Of a DNA stretch of 64,000 bases, positions 55,364 through 64,000 are shown one piece after another. A model generated the notes under the pieces. That model had not been told where the DNA came from, made no database searches, and saw only the letters and a program-made list of their open reading frames with translations. Source of the DNA: Bacteroidaceae bacterium (lineage in GTDB: Bacteria > Bacteroidota > Bacteroidia > Bacteroidales > Bacteroidaceae). The position numbers and the translations under genes were made by a program. Each line of letters starts with the position of its first letter. The stretch's first letter is position 1. The stretch lies in NCBI GenBank assembly GCA_017503235.1, contig JAFVTL010000045.1:32273-96272 (forward strand), given 5' to 3'.

Positions 55364-55882
55364 ATGAAAACAAACAAATTGGTGGGATTGCTGCTGGTGG
55401 CGTGTGCCCTGTTTGTTCAGACGGCACAGGCGCAGGACCGACGCCCGGACATGAGCTGGGAGAAGATGCAGGACATGCAGATTGACTTTATGGCACAGTC
55501 GTTGAGCCTCTCGGATAAGGATACGGAGAAACTGAAGGAGGTGTATAAGGAATACTCCAAGGAAATGCGTACCCTGATGGGGACTCCACGCAGACCCAAG
55601 AAGGAAAAGAAGAACGACGGCGAGCCTCAGAACCCGTGGAAAACGATGAGTGACGAGGAGGTGGAGGCCATGATTAAAGGACGATTCGAACAGAGCCGCA
55701 AGATGCTGGACTTGCATGAGAAGTATTACGACAAGTATCGTAAATTCTTGTCGCCCAAACAGATTCAGAAGATATACGACATGGAGATGATGAACATGGG
55801 ACGGGTGCAGCAGGAAATCAATCGCCGCAACATGATGCGGGGATTCGGAAACGGACAACAACAGGGCTGGAAAGCCCAATAA
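55364..55882 (+). CDS. Spy/CpxP-like periplasmic protein
   Basis: 172 aa. Signal peptide MKTNKLVGLLLVACALFVQT, then a helical, charged body in which MAQSLSLSDKDTEKLKEVYK is the LTXXQ-like repeat and LHEKYYDKYRKFLSPKQIQK a second helix pair. CpxP- and Spy-like proteins sense or soften envelope stress. Third gene of the sigma operon; a terminator follows at 55899. Confidence 0.7.
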   Translation: MKTNKLVGLLLVACALFVQTAQAQDRRPDMSWEKMQDMQIDFMAQSLSLSDKDTEKLKEVYKEYSKEMRTLMGTPRRPKKEKKNDGEPQNPWKTMSDEEVEAMIKGRFEQSRKMLDLHEKYYDKYRKFLSPKQIQKIYDMEMMNMGRVQQEINRRNMMRGFGNGQQQGWKAQ

Positions 55883-55898
55883 TTTTCAATACTTTAGT

Positions 55899-55926
55899 AA
55901 AGAGGCTGTCGGGAGACAGCCTCTTT
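55899..55926 (+). terminator. Terminator of the ECF sigma operon
   Basis: Stem AAAGAGGCTGTC/GACAGCCTCTTT followed by ATTTATG. Confidence 0.8.
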
Positions 55927-56005
55927 ATTTATGTGGTACTTTTTCGTTGCGGATGAAGAATGATGTATTTTTACACCTCCGGCAAAGGAACTCCAGCAAA
56001 AATTG

Positions 56006-56013
56006 TATATTTG
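56006..56013 (+). promoter_or_regulatory. Promoter -7 box of the glucosaminidase gene
   Basis: TATATTTG, a perfect match, 22 bp before the ATG at 56036. Confidence 0.65.
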
Positions 56014-56035
56014 CAGAAACTAATATCGAGGACGC

Positions 56036-56926
56036 ATGAAAAGAACATGGAAAGTGGCTTTTGCAATGGCGGTGTGCCTGTTGAGTGTGGCAGGTGCCGA
56101 TGCACAAAGCCGCAGCAAGCAATACGAGGCCTATATCAAGGAATATCGGGAGATAGCCGTGGAAGAGATGAAGCGTTATCATATCCCGGCCAGCATCACC
56201 TTGGCGCAAGGTTTGTTGGAGTCGGGAGCCGGTCAGGGAACCTTGGCCCGCAAGTCGAACAATCACTTCGGCATCAAATGTGGAAGTGATTGGGACGGAA
56301 AGACGGTAAAGCATGACGACGATGCCCGTAACGAGTGTTTCCGGGTGTACAAGAATGCGAAGGATTCGTATCGTGACCATTCCAAGTTCCTGGCAGGAAG
56401 GTCGAGGTATGCTTCTTTGTTTGAACTGAAAATCACGGATTATAAGGGCTGGGCGCGAGGGCTGAAGAAGGCAGGGTATGCCACCAATCCGCGTTATGCT
56501 GAGCAGCTGATTGGAATCATTGAACTGTACGACCTGCACAAGTATGACACCAAGGGTGGGTTGAAATGGATGAAAGAGAATCCGAATCCGCATCAGCCTT
56601 ACATTGCCAACGGTCTCTTATATATAAAGGTACGCGCGGGAGATACTTGGAAGAGTCTGGCGAAGGAGTTTGACATCAGTCGGAAGAAACTCAGAAAATA
56701 TAATGATCTGTACAAGGGGTATGAACTGCAGGAAGGTGACATCGTCTACCTGGAGAAAAAGAACCGAAAGGCCGGCAAGGAGTATGTGGCGCATGAGTTG
56801 AAGGCGGGTGAGTCGATGCATTCGGTGTCGCAACGGTATGGCATCCGATTGGAAAGATTGTACAAGATGAATCGGATGAAGCCGGAAGATGAGGTGAGGC
56901 CGGGGATGATACTGAGATTGAGATAA
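56036..56926 (+). CDS. Secreted GH73-type glucosaminidase with two LysM domains
   Basis: 296 aa. Signal peptide MKRTWKVAFAMAVCLLSVAG; catalytic domain with GLLESGAGQGTLARKSNNHF (the glutamate is the likely catalytic acid) and the GH73 fold through about 165; two LysM domains at about 198-243 (KVRAGDTWKSLAKEFDI) and 251-296 (ELKAGESMHSVSQRYGI). Cuts N-acetylglucosamine linkages in peptidoglycan. Convergent with the wza gene across a shared terminator. It could open the cell wall for the EPS export complex, but the link is only positional. Confidence 0.88.
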   Translation: MKRTWKVAFAMAVCLLSVAGADAQSRSKQYEAYIKEYREIAVEEMKRYHIPASITLAQGLLESGAGQGTLARKSNNHFGIKCGSDWDGKTVKHDDDARNECFRVYKNAKDSYRDHSKFLAGRSRYASLFELKITDYKGWARGLKKAGYATNPRYAEQLIGIIELYDLHKYDTKGGLKWMKENPNPHQPYIANGLLYIKVRAGDTWKSLAKEFDISRKKLRKYNDLYKGYELQEGDIVYLEKKNRKAGKEYVAHELKAGESMHSVSQRYGIRLERLYKMNRMKPEDEVRPGMILRLR

Positions 56927-56962
56927 ACGACAAGGGCTGCGATTGCAGCCCTTGTCGTTTAT
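56923..56962. terminator. Bidirectional terminator between glucosaminidase and wza
   Basis: 18-base near-perfect arms ATAAACGACAAGGGCTGC and GCAGCCCTTGTCGTTTAT with a 4-base loop. The first bases overlap the stop codon of the glucosaminidase gene. Confidence 0.85.
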
Positions 56963-56966
56963 GTGA

Positions 56967-57776
56967 TTACCATGGAGAGGGGGTACGCAGGATGTTGATG
57001 ACCAAGCTGGCCAGCGAGATGAGGATGGAAGTGGCACTGAACCAGATGGTGGTGCTGTTTCCGATGCTGGAGTTCTTGGCTTTGGTCTTGTTGGGGCTGA
57101 CGTATACGATGTCGTTCTGTTGCAGGTAGTAGTACGGACAAGTCACAATCTCGGCATTGGTCAGGTTGAGGTTGATGATTTCACGTTTGCCTTCTGCATC
57201 TTCGCGGATGAGCTTGATGTTGTCGCGCTTGCCATATACGGTCAGGTCGCCTGCCATAGCGAGTGCTTCGAGGATGTTGACCTTCTCGTTGTTTACGGTG
57301 AATGTGCCCGGGCTGTTCACTTCGCCCAAAACAGAAATCTTGTAGTTGGCCATACGGACAGTAACGATGGGACGTTCGTTGATGTAGGGACCCAGTTTTT
57401 CACGAATCATGTCTTCGGCTTCGTTCTTGGTCAGGCCGCTGACCTTGATACGTCCCAATACAGGGAAGTCGATGTAGCCTTCATTGTCTACCAGGTATTG
57501 CTGCAAGGCCGGTTGCTGGGTGAGGTGGTTGCTCTGTGCCGAGTTGATGGAGGTCTGAACAACCAGGTTGAACGGGATGGAGGCTTCGGGGATACTTGTG
57601 TTCACCGTGATGGTGAGCAGGTCCTTCGGCATAATCTTGGCATCGTACATAGGCAGTTCGCCGGTGAAGTCATTCACAGCTTCGGGGTTCTGCAAATAGG
57701 GTACGTTCTTGTAAGCGGAACAGCTGCACATCCATAACAGGCTGATGCAGATGTAGAGTAGGTTCTTGATTTTCAT
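56967..57776 (-). CDS. wza: Wza-like polysaccharide export lipoprotein
   Basis: 269 aa outer-membrane export channel component. Lipoprotein signal MKIKNLLYICISLLWMCSCS, poly-export domain with YDAKIMPKDLLTITVNTSIP, then an SLBB-like part with ISVLGEVNSPGTFTVNNEKV and a C-terminal hydrophobic helix IWFSATSILISLASLVINIL, the Bacteroidetes form. Last gene of a three-gene operon with a HAD protein and the initiating transferase, 30 bp after the HAD gene. Confidence 0.92.
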   Translation of the reverse strand: MKIKNLLYICISLLWMCSCSAYKNVPYLQNPEAVNDFTGELPMYDAKIMPKDLLTITVNTSIPEASIPFNLVVQTSINSAQSNHLTQQPALQQYLVDNEGYIDFPVLGRIKVSGLTKNEAEDMIREKLGPYINERPIVTVRMANYKISVLGEVNSPGTFTVNNEKVNILEALAMAGDLTVYGKRDNIKLIREDAEGKREIINLNLTNAEIVTCPYYYLQQNDIVYVSPNKTKAKNSSIGNSTTIWFSATSILISLASLVINILRTPSPW

Positions 57777-57806
57777 ATCTTTATTATTATCTGTTTTTTT
57801 CTTGGT

Positions 57807-58238
57807 TTATCCTCCAAACAATCTGCTGAAGAAGCCTCTTTTCCTTTTTAGGGAGGCGGCGTGGTCGTCGTCGTTCAGCAGGTCTTCGTAGCTGAGGTTG
57901 TAGTGTATCATCTTGTAGATGGTTCCCCAATCGGGAAGTCCGCCCACATTGCGGTCGTCAATCCAGATGTCGGCCTTCAGCTTACGAGAATAATGGTTGT
58001 TGTTCTCTTTTTCCTCTTCGGGGTAGTCGCGGTTCACAGCATAGAACTCCAGCCCTTTTTTACGGCAGAACTCCACGGCTTCTTCGAGGAACTTGCCCTC
58101 GCGTACGGTCCACAGGATAAGCCGGTGTTGTTCGTCGGCCAGCTTTTTCAGTGTCTCGATGGCAAAGGGGATTTCTTTCCCTATCTGTGGGTATTTGTTT
58201 TCAACAATGGTTCCGTCAAAGTCTACAGCAATCGTCAT
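57807..58238 (-). CDS. HAD-superfamily hydrolase
   Basis: 143 aa. MTIAVDFDGTIVENKYPQIG carries HAD motif I (DFDGT), LILWTVREGKFLEEA motif II, and ADIWIDDRNVGGLPDWG motif IV. Typical of small HAD phosphatases of unknown substrate found beside Bacteroides capsule genes. Lies between the initiating transferase (22 bp) and wza (30 bp). A role in EPS control is inferred from context. Confidence 0.82.
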   Translation of the reverse strand: MTIAVDFDGTIVENKYPQIGKEIPFAIETLKKLADEQHRLILWTVREGKFLEEAVEFCRKKGLEFYAVNRDYPEEEKENNNHYSRKLKADIWIDDRNVGGLPDWGTIYKMIHYNLSYEDLLNDDDHAASLKRKRGFFSRLFGG

Positions 58239-58260
58239 GGCGTGGTGTTTATAGGGTCAA

Positions 58261-58908
58261 TCAATAGGCTTCCTCATCTCCTCGAAGGGTGTTGGCGACA
58301 GTCATGAACAGAATTCGCAAGTCGAGCAGGAAGGACCAGTGCTCGATGTACCAAATGTCGGCTTGAACACGGCGGGTGATGTGCTCGGTGCTTTTGATTT
58401 CACCGCGAAGGCCGGTCACTTGCGCCCATCCGGTAATGCCGGGCTTCACCCATTGGCGTACGGAAAAGTCGGGTACCAATTGGGAATATTCCTCGGTGTG
58501 CTTGATCATGTGCGGACGGGGACCCACGAGGGACATATCGCCCAGGAATACGTTGATGAATTGGGGGATTTCGTCGATGCTCGTCTTGCGAAGGAAGTTT
58601 CCGACTTTGGTGGTGCGGCAATCGTTTTGGGTAGCTTGGACGAGGTCCGCTTCATCGTTCTTCTCCATGCTGCGGAATTTGTAGATGTAGAATTCCTTGC
58701 CATGTTGGCCGGTCCGTTTCTGCTTGAAGATGATGGGGCCTCGAGTGGTAGTCTTGATAAGAATTGCTACTATGATGAAGATGAAAGGGAAAAACAAACA
58801 GAGGAAAAGAGTCGAAACTATCAGGTCGAATGTCCTCTTGACGATTCGACTGATTGTTCCTTTCAGTTTGTTCTGATAGGTATGCTCGGTGTGGTGCTGA
58901 CCCTTCAT
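58261..58908 (-). CDS. Initiating sugar-1-phosphate transferase (WbaP/WcaJ catalytic type)
   Basis: 215 aa, the short monotopic form that lacks the N-terminal multi-pass domain of WcaJ. One re-entrant hydrophobic helix FDLIVSTLFLCLFFPFIFII, then GPIIFKQKRTGQHGKEFYIY, the catalytic LRKTSIDEIPQFINVFLGDM (Asp-Glu pair) and SLVGPRPHMIKH. It attaches the first sugar phosphate to undecaprenyl phosphate, starting the EPS unit. First gene of its operon; the glycan genes are 18 kb away. Confidence 0.93.
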   Translation of the reverse strand: MKGQHHTEHTYQNKLKGTISRIVKRTFDLIVSTLFLCLFFPFIFIIVAILIKTTTRGPIIFKQKRTGQHGKEFYIYKFRSMEKNDEADLVQATQNDCRTTKVGNFLRKTSIDEIPQFINVFLGDMSLVGPRPHMIKHTEEYSQLVPDFSVRQWVKPGITGWAQVTGLRGEIKSTEHITRRVQADIWYIEHWSFLLDLRILFMTVANTLRGDEEAY

Positions 58909-58968
58909 TCTTGATAGCTTTTCTTGAAATATGTCGCTAATTTAAGATATTTTCACCAAATAAACAAA

Positions 58969-59003
58969 GAAGAAGCCGTCAAAATTATATTTGCGGCTTC
59001 TTC
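58969..59003 (-). terminator. Terminator after tRNA-Arg
   Basis: 10-base arms GAAGAAGCCG and CGGCTTCTTC, T-rich downstream on the minus strand. It follows the tRNA 3' end by 4 bp. Confidence 0.75.
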
Positions 59004-59007
59004 TCAG

Positions 59008-59081
<74 letters not shown>

Positions 59082-59215
59082 ATCCTTAATTGCGGTGCAA
59101 AGGTAAGGGCTTTCGATGAATTATGCAAGAAAAATAGTTGGAAAAACTGATGATGAGTTAAAAAGTTTCGATTTACAGATGACGGATGTTTGATTACCGT
59201 TAAGAGGTAGGAAAG

Positions 59216-59245
59216 TCAAAAGGAGCGGATGTCCGCTCCTTTTGA
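59216..59245 (-). terminator. Terminator after recA
   Basis: Perfect 14-bp arms TCAAAAGGAGCGGA and TCCGCTCCTTTTGA with a 2-base loop, 4 bp past the recA stop codon. Confidence 0.8.
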
Positions 59246-59249
59246 TGTT

Positions 59250-60293
59250 TTATTTCTGGTCTTTCGACTGGATGGCTTCCATGATGAGGCCTTCGATTTC
59301 TTCGGCCAACTCGGGATTGTCTTGAATGACTTGTTTGGTGGCGTCGCGGCCTTGTCCCAACTTGGTGTCGTTATAGCTGAACCATGAACCGCTCTTTTTG
59401 ATGATGTCGTGTTCAACACCCAAATCAACTATTTCGCCGGAACGGGAGATGCCTTCGCCGAACATGATGTCAAACTCGGCACGACGGAAGGGAGGAGCAA
59501 CCTTGTTCTTCACCACCTTGACCTTGGTTTGCTTGCCCAGTATGTTTTCACCGTCTTTGATGGGTGAACTGGGACGTATGTCGAGACGCACGGAGGCGTA
59601 GAACTTGAGGGCGTTACCACCAGTGGTTGTTTCTGGATTGCCGAACATGACACCAATCTTCTCGCGCAACTGGTTGATGAAGATACAGGTGGTGTTGGTC
59701 TTGCTGATGGAAGAGGTCATCTTACGCAGGGCCTGCGACATGAGACGAGCGTGGAGACCGACCTTGTTATCACCCATGTCACCTTCAATTTCGGCTTTAG
59801 GGGTGAGGGCAGCCACAGAGTCTATGACGATGATGTCGATGGCTGAGGAGCGGATGAGCTGTTCGGCAATTTCGAGGGCTTCTTCACCATTGTTGGGTTG
59901 TGAAATCCAGAGGTTGTCGACGTCCACACCGAGCTTGGCGGCATAGAAACGGTCGAACGCGTGTTCGGCGTCGATGATGGCGGCGATGCCTCCTGCCTTC
60001 TGCACTTCGGCGATGGCATGGATGGCGAGGGTAGTCTTACCGGAGGATTCGGGGCCGTAGATTTCGATGATACGTCCCTTGGGGTATCCGCCTACGCCCA
60101 ATGCGGCGTTCAGGCCGATGGAGCCGGTAGGGATGACTTCCACATCCTGGGTGGTGTTGTCGCCCAGCTTCATGATGGAGCCTTTGCCGAAGTCCTTTTC
60201 TATCTTGTCCATTGCCACTTGGAGAGCTTTGAGCTTTTCAGCGGCACTGGCTCCCGGAGGGAGTATCTGCATGGTGTTTTCTTTCTTTGCCAT
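59250..60293 (-). CDS. recA: Recombinase A
   Basis: 347 aa ATP-dependent strand-exchange protein for recombination and the SOS response. P-loop [16 protein letters not shown] (about 74-89), Walker [11 protein letters not shown], and the L2 loop region [16 protein letters not shown]. Full length. Next gene upstream ends 48 bp away. No LexA-like box was recognised. Confidence 0.98.
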   Translation of the reverse strand: MAKKENTMQILPPGASAAEKLKALQVAMDKIEKDFGKGSIMKLGDNTTQDVEVIPTGSIGLNAALGVGGYPKGRIIEIYGPESSGKTTLAIHAIAEVQKAGGIAAIIDAEHAFDRFYAAKLGVDVDNLWISQPNNGEEALEIAEQLIRSSAIDIIVIDSVAALTPKAEIEGDMGDNKVGLHARLMSQALRKMTSSISKTNTTCIFINQLREKIGVMFGNPETTTGGNALKFYASVRLDIRPSSPIKDGENILGKQTKVKVVKNKVAPPFRRAEFDIMFGEGISRSGEIVDLGVEHDIIKKSGSWFSYNDTKLGQGRDATKQVIQDNPELAEEIEGLIMEAIQSKDQK

Positions 60294-60341
60294 AGTAGGT
60301 ATCTGATTATAGTTTATGAAATGAGGGAATTTTCGTTTCTT

Positions 60342-61535
60342 TTAAAGTTCAAGGTCGCCATCGAACACTTCGTGCCAAGGGAGGCCTTGTTTGTTGAGCT
60401 GTTCCATGAACGGATCGGGGTCGAACTCTTCTACGTTCCACACACCCGGACGTTTCCAGATGCCCTTGAGGAACATCATGGCACCTATCATGGCGGGTAC
60501 ACCAGTGGTGTAGCTTACGCCTTGCATCCCGGTTTCCTTGTAGGCTTCCTGGTGGCTACAATTGTTGTAGACGTAGTAGGTGCGTTCCTTGCCGTCTTTC
60601 ACACCACGGATGCGGCATCCGATGGAAGTTTCGCCTTCGTAATTCTCGCCGAGATCCTGTGGGTTGGGGAGCACGGCTTTGAGGAACTGGAGGGGGACTA
60701 TCTCCATACCGTTGTATACGATGGGTTCGATGCTGGCCATGCCGATGTTTTGAATGACACGCAGGTGGGTTAGGTATTCCTGACCGAAAGTCATCCAGAA
60801 GCGTGCACGCTTGATGGTGGGGTAGTTCTTGACCAGTGACTCCAGTTCTTCGTGATAGAGAAGGTAGGAGTCGCGCGGGCCGATGTTGGGGTAGGTCAGG
60901 TCTTTGTGTATCTCGAGAGGTCCGGTGGTCACCCATTGGCCGTTTTCGTAATAGCGTCCGTTCTGAGTGATTTCGCGGATGTTGATTTCGGGGTTGAAAT
61001 TGGTGGCGAAAGCCTTGTGGTGGTTGCCGGCGTTGCAATCGACAATGTCCAGATAGTGCATTTCGTCGAAATGGTGCTTGGCTGCATAGGCGGTATAGAC
61101 ACCACTTACGCCGGGGTCGAATCCGCAACCGAGGATAGCGGTGAGGCCGGCCTCTTCGAAGCGTTGCTTGTAGGCCCATTGCCAGCTGTATTCGAAGTGG
61201 GCTTCATCCTTAGGCTCATAGTTGGCCGTATCCAGATAGTTTACTCCGGCCTTCAGGCAGGCTTCCATGATGGTGAGGTCCTGATAGGGGAGTGCCACGT
61301 TGATGACAATATCGGGTTTGAAACTGTTGAAAAGGGCTACCAGTTCGTCTACATTGTCAGCATCGACTTGTGCGGTCTGTATGGCAGGATTGCCGATGGC
61401 CTTAACGATGGCGTCACATTTTGAACGTGTACGACTGGCTATCATGATGTCTGTGAATACATCGGGGTTTTGTGCCACCTTGTGTGCCACAACGGTTCCT
61501 ACTCCGCCTGCACCGATAATAAGTACTTTTCCCAT
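60342..61535 (-). CDS. Saccharopine-dehydrogenase family, carboxynorspermidine/carboxyspermidine dehydrogenase-like
   Basis: 397 aa. N-terminal Rossmann fold KVLIIGAGGVGTVVAHKVAQ with SRTRSKCDAIVKAIGN; GCGFDPGVSGVYTAYAAKHH and FDEMHYLDIVDCNAGNHHKA match the carboxynorspermidine dehydrogenase branch rather than lysine-forming enzymes. It would reduce the imine of a polyamine precursor with NADPH, giving carboxy(nor)spermidine. The partner decarboxylase is not in the window. Same strand as recA, 48 bp away. Confidence 0.85.
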   Translation of the reverse strand: MGKVLIIGAGGVGTVVAHKVAQNPDVFTDIMIASRTRSKCDAIVKAIGNPAIQTAQVDADNVDELVALFNSFKPDIVINVALPYQDLTIMEACLKAGVNYLDTANYEPKDEAHFEYSWQWAYKQRFEEAGLTAILGCGFDPGVSGVYTAYAAKHHFDEMHYLDIVDCNAGNHHKAFATNFNPEINIREITQNGRYYENGQWVTTGPLEIHKDLTYPNIGPRDSYLLYHEELESLVKNYPTIKRARFWMTFGQEYLTHLRVIQNIGMASIEPIVYNGMEIVPLQFLKAVLPNPQDLGENYEGETSIGCRIRGVKDGKERTYYVYNNCSHQEAYKETGMQGVSYTTGVPAMIGAMMFLKGIWKRPGVWNVEEFDPDPFMEQLNKQGLPWHEVFDGDLEL

Positions 61536-61571
61536 TTTTATGTTTTCTGATTGTTATGTTGTTTGTATTTG

Positions 61572-62840
61572 TCAATTGATGCTTTCAAGTACCTTGTTAT
61601 AGAAACTCAAGGCTTTTCGCTTATAGTACCACACTTCGTTCAGTCCAGCCTTGTGGATGCGGATAGGGTCGCCCAAGGAAAGCCGGCACTGGTCGGCGGT
61701 CATGCCTTTGCGAACTTCACCCTGGCTGATGAATTTCCATAGGTCTTCGCTGATGTCGGGATATTTGGCCTTGAGGTTACCAACGCCGAACATATCGCCG
61801 AAGTAGTTGTCATTTTGAAGCATGATGCCGATGGTACTGGTGTGTTTGAAGGCGGCCTTCACCTTGTATACATTGCCATCGTCGGCAAGAAGGGTGAGCA
61901 TGCAATAGGGTGAGTTGACTTCGGCTTTCAGGTCTTGTACCTTGAAATGGGTGTAACGTGTGAGTTTGTGGGGAGTGCCCACTGTGTCGGTGCATACCAT
62001 TTCCTGCTTCAGGTAAAGGGTCTTGTCACCATATTGGCTCATCAGAATTTCGGACGCTTTCTTGTCGGCATCGCTGAAGCTGAATGCGTTGGGGAAGAAC
62101 TTGTTCTTGTTGTCCATGATGAAATCATCGTCTATCATACCACAATTGGTCTTCGAAATGGCCACTGGCAGGTAGTAAGACTTCCCTTTCTTGTCCATGA
62201 ACACAATTTTGACGGGGAAGGAGCGGGTACCCACACCGATAGCAGTCACTTTCACTTCTTCGTTCAATGGGATGGACACTTCACGATAGCCCGATGTGCT
62301 GTTGGGATCGTCGACACGTACCTTGGTGGTACGCATATAGAGGGTGCTGCCCTCTAGCAATTCCTTGGCGATGTCCACATCGTTCAGGAAAGCCAGGGTA
62401 GGTACACCGGCTTTGGGCTTGAGACAATATTCCTCAAGGGAGATGTTGCGCACTTCGTGGTAGTATAGCTTACCTTCGCAATCGAAATTAAAGCGGATGG
62501 CTCCACGATCGGTTTCTTCTGTTCCCAAGTATTCAAAAATCTTGTGTTTGAGGGTGCCGCTATTGGCTTCGCGGTGGGTTTCTCCATCGCGGAAAGCAGG
62601 GATAATCATATCCTTCCGTTCAGGCATGGCCATAAATTTCATCCCGGGAGTCCATTCACAAAGTTTGTAGTGTCGGAAATGGGTGTTGATGAAATCCTGT
62701 TCGGCCGATGCACTTTCACTGCTGATTGCTTGCGTTTCTTCAGCAACCGGCATGTTGGTGGACACCAGATAGTTGTTTTGTGCGTTTGAAATGTTCCATG
62801 ACAACGCACACATACACAATACAATGTATAACCTTCTCAT
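61572..62840 (-). CDS. Secreted protein of unknown function with a BamE-like end
   Basis: 422 aa from the second ATG (62838-62840; the first is 3 bp upstream). Signal peptide RRLYIVLCMCALSWNISNAQ. No known catalytic motif. The last 60 residues contain GEVRKGMTADQCRLSLGDPI, which resembles the GMTxxQVxxxLGxP pattern of SmpA/BamE-like domains. I do not recognise the rest; it is mixed alpha/beta with DEEP runs of charged residues. Operon link with the dehydrogenase 36 bp downstream is possible. Confidence 0.6.
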   Translation of the reverse strand: MRRLYIVLCMCALSWNISNAQNNYLVSTNMPVAEETQAISSESASAEQDFINTHFRHYKLCEWTPGMKFMAMPERKDMIIPAFRDGETHREANSGTLKHKIFEYLGTEETDRGAIRFNFDCEGKLYYHEVRNISLEEYCLKPKAGVPTLAFLNDVDIAKELLEGSTLYMRTTKVRVDDPNSTSGYREVSIPLNEEVKVTAIGVGTRSFPVKIVFMDKKGKSYYLPVAISKTNCGMIDDDFIMDNKNKFFPNAFSFSDADKKASEILMSQYGDKTLYLKQEMVCTDTVGTPHKLTRYTHFKVQDLKAEVNSPYCMLTLLADDGNVYKVKAAFKHTSTIGIMLQNDNYFGDMFGVGNLKAKYPDISEDLWKFISQGEVRKGMTADQCRLSLGDPIRIHKAGLNEVWYYKRKALSFYNKVLESIN

Positions 62841-62872
62841 CATTTTGTATCAATAATAGTGAAATATGTTGG

Positions 62873-62880
62873 CAAATTTA
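62873..62880 (-). promoter_or_regulatory. Promoter -7 box of the secreted unknown
   Basis: Minus strand TAAATTTG, a perfect TAnnTTTG match, about 30 bp before the start codon. Confidence 0.6.
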
Positions 62881-62923
62881 TGAAAAATATTTGTAAAACC
62901 TGTCAGTTGTCATATGAATTGCT

Positions 62924-62931
62924 TATTTTTG
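62924..62931 (+). promoter_or_regulatory. Promoter -7 box of the META-domain gene
   Basis: TATTTTTG, a perfect TAnnTTTG match, 24 bp before the ATG at 62956. It decides against the further-upstream ATG at 62914, which would lie before the promoter. Confidence 0.6.
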
Positions 62932-62955
62932 CTGAAAATTAAATGGTATCAGATT

Positions 62956-63387
62956 ATGTATGTAAAGAATTTATTGATAAAAAGTGTAGCCATATTTGTT
63001 GTGACTATGACTTTGTGTGCTTGTGGCGGTAGAAGACAAACTTCATCGATAGCTGACCTTCAAGGCGAATGGAAGGTGATGGAAGTGAAGAATCAGGCAT
63101 TGCCATCGGATTCGGAAGCCTTTTTGGGCTTTGATGCCAAAGAGATGCAGATATATGGCAACTGTGGATGCAACGACCTGACCGGTTCGTATATTATTGA
63201 TGAAAGCCAGCCGAGTGCCTTTACTTTCGAGAATGTAGGTGTCACTCAGAAGATGTGCCAAGATATGGAAACCGAAATGGCCATTTTGTCGGCATTGGCC
63301 GATGTGAAGGGCTTTGCACTGGAAAATTCCCGGTTGAGCCTGACGGATGCGGAAGGAAACAAGTTGATGACGCTGGAGAAAAAGTAA
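62956..63387 (+). CDS. META/HslJ-domain lipoprotein
   Basis: 143 aa from the ATG at 62956 (chosen because the promoter box lies between it and the upstream ATG). Lipobox LCAC (about residue 20-23), then a META domain: DLQGEWKVMEVKNQALPSDS, MQIYGNCGCNDLTGSYIIDE and VGVTQKMCQDMETEMAILSAL. HslJ-like proteins are linked to heat-shock and stress resistance in E. coli. The neighbouring dnaK gene is downstream on the same strand, after a terminator. Function inferred. Confidence 0.85.
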   Translation: MYVKNLLIKSVAIFVVTMTLCACGGRRQTSSIADLQGEWKVMEVKNQALPSDSEAFLGFDAKEMQIYGNCGCNDLTGSYIIDESQPSAFTFENVGVTQKMCQDMETEMAILSALADVKGFALENSRLSLTDAEGNKLMTLEKK

Positions 63388-63409
63388 ATAAATAAAGTAT
63401 GACAGGAAG

Positions 63410-63432
63410 TGGATGTACGGTTTGTGCATCCA
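63410..63432 (+). terminator. Terminator after the META-domain gene
   Basis: 9-bp stem TGGATGTAC/GTGCATCCA (one wobble pair) followed by TTTTTTTT. Confidence 0.8.
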
Positions 63433-63503
63433 TTTTTTTTTGTCCCTTCTCTGCCAAAAATGGTTGTTGGAAGCTCTTTGGAAAGGGAATTGTGGCGGAT
63501 GTG

Positions 63504-63537
63504 TGTCATAGTGACAGACATTTTGTCAGTATTTTAC
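63504..63537 (+). promoter_or_regulatory. Candidate heat-shock element upstream of dnaK
   Basis: TGTCATAGTGACA (63504-63516) has perfect TGTCA/TGACA arms; TGACA and TGTCA pair again at 63512-63528, and TGTCAGTATTTTAC (63524-63537) nearly repeats the block before grpE (15080-15067). Confidence 0.5.
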
Positions 63538-63647
63538 GGATGAAACTTTCTGGCATGGGATTTGTTCATAAATAGGCGGATGACTTCTACAAACAGGAAG
63601 ATTCCAAAAAGAGAGTATTAACAAATTTAGAAATAACGAATAAATAA

Positions 63648-64000
<353 letters not shown>

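Overview
The window looks like a chromosomal segment from a gut Bacteroidales bacterium of the Bacteroides/Phocaeicola type. The evidence is several near-perfect Bacteroides -7 boxes (TAnnTTTG) in front of genes, a NUDIX-type arabinose regulator, lipoprotein signal peptides on many envelope proteins, LruC/DUF4842-type surface lipoproteins, and the house-keeping set (recA, grpE-dnaJ, dnaK, folC). The species cannot be fixed from the window. Almost all genes lie on the minus strand.

Layout. 49-7870: L-arabinose operon (araB, araA, araD, NUDIX regulator araR, sodium/solute symporter, lipoprotein mutarotase). 8143-11692: galactose operon (galK, MFS sugar transporter, cytoplasmic mutarotase). 11787-17324: folC, dnaJ-grpE, a divergent ABC-F ATPase, cytidine deaminase. 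17607-19943: secreted GH3 beta-glucosidase. 19988-58908: a large exopolysaccharide (EPS) region, described below. 59008-62840: tRNA-Arg(TCT), recA, a carboxy(nor)spermidine dehydrogenase-like gene and a secreted unknown. 62956-64000: META-domain lipoprotein and the start of dnaK, cut by the window edge.

The EPS region is split into blocks but together gives a complete Wzy-type pathway: initiating phosphoglycosyl transferase, a HAD protein and the Wza-like exporter (56967-58908); a Wzc-like tyrosine kinase and an OmpA-like barrel (41575-45981); and a long glycan operon (25548-40400) with pyruvyl transferase, Wzx, Wzy, several GT4/CgeB-type transferases, an acetyltransferase and a PssD/PssE pair. 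In its middle sits an unusual cassette: a class II pyruvate-aldolase-like enzyme fused to a second, glycosyltransferase-like domain, a CMP-sugar-acid cytidylyltransferase, and a protein resembling GT42/DUF115 transferases. I read this as a possible pathway for an unusual CMP-activated ulosonic acid; it is the best candidate here for an undescribed system. A MntA-HepT toxin-antitoxin pair with its own promoter is embedded in the same operon and overlaps pssD.

Four large LruC/DUF4842-type lipoproteins flank the glycan genes, two on each side, each with its own promoter and terminator. One carries two CBM4/9-like modules, which hints that the family binds the glycan at the cell surface. An ECF sigma / membrane protein / Spy-like operon diverges from one of them. 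The intergenic DNA around the locus holds several unrelated degenerate tandem arrays with the same 22-23 bp period, plus interspersed repeats. Domain calls come from reading motifs by eye; no database search was possible.
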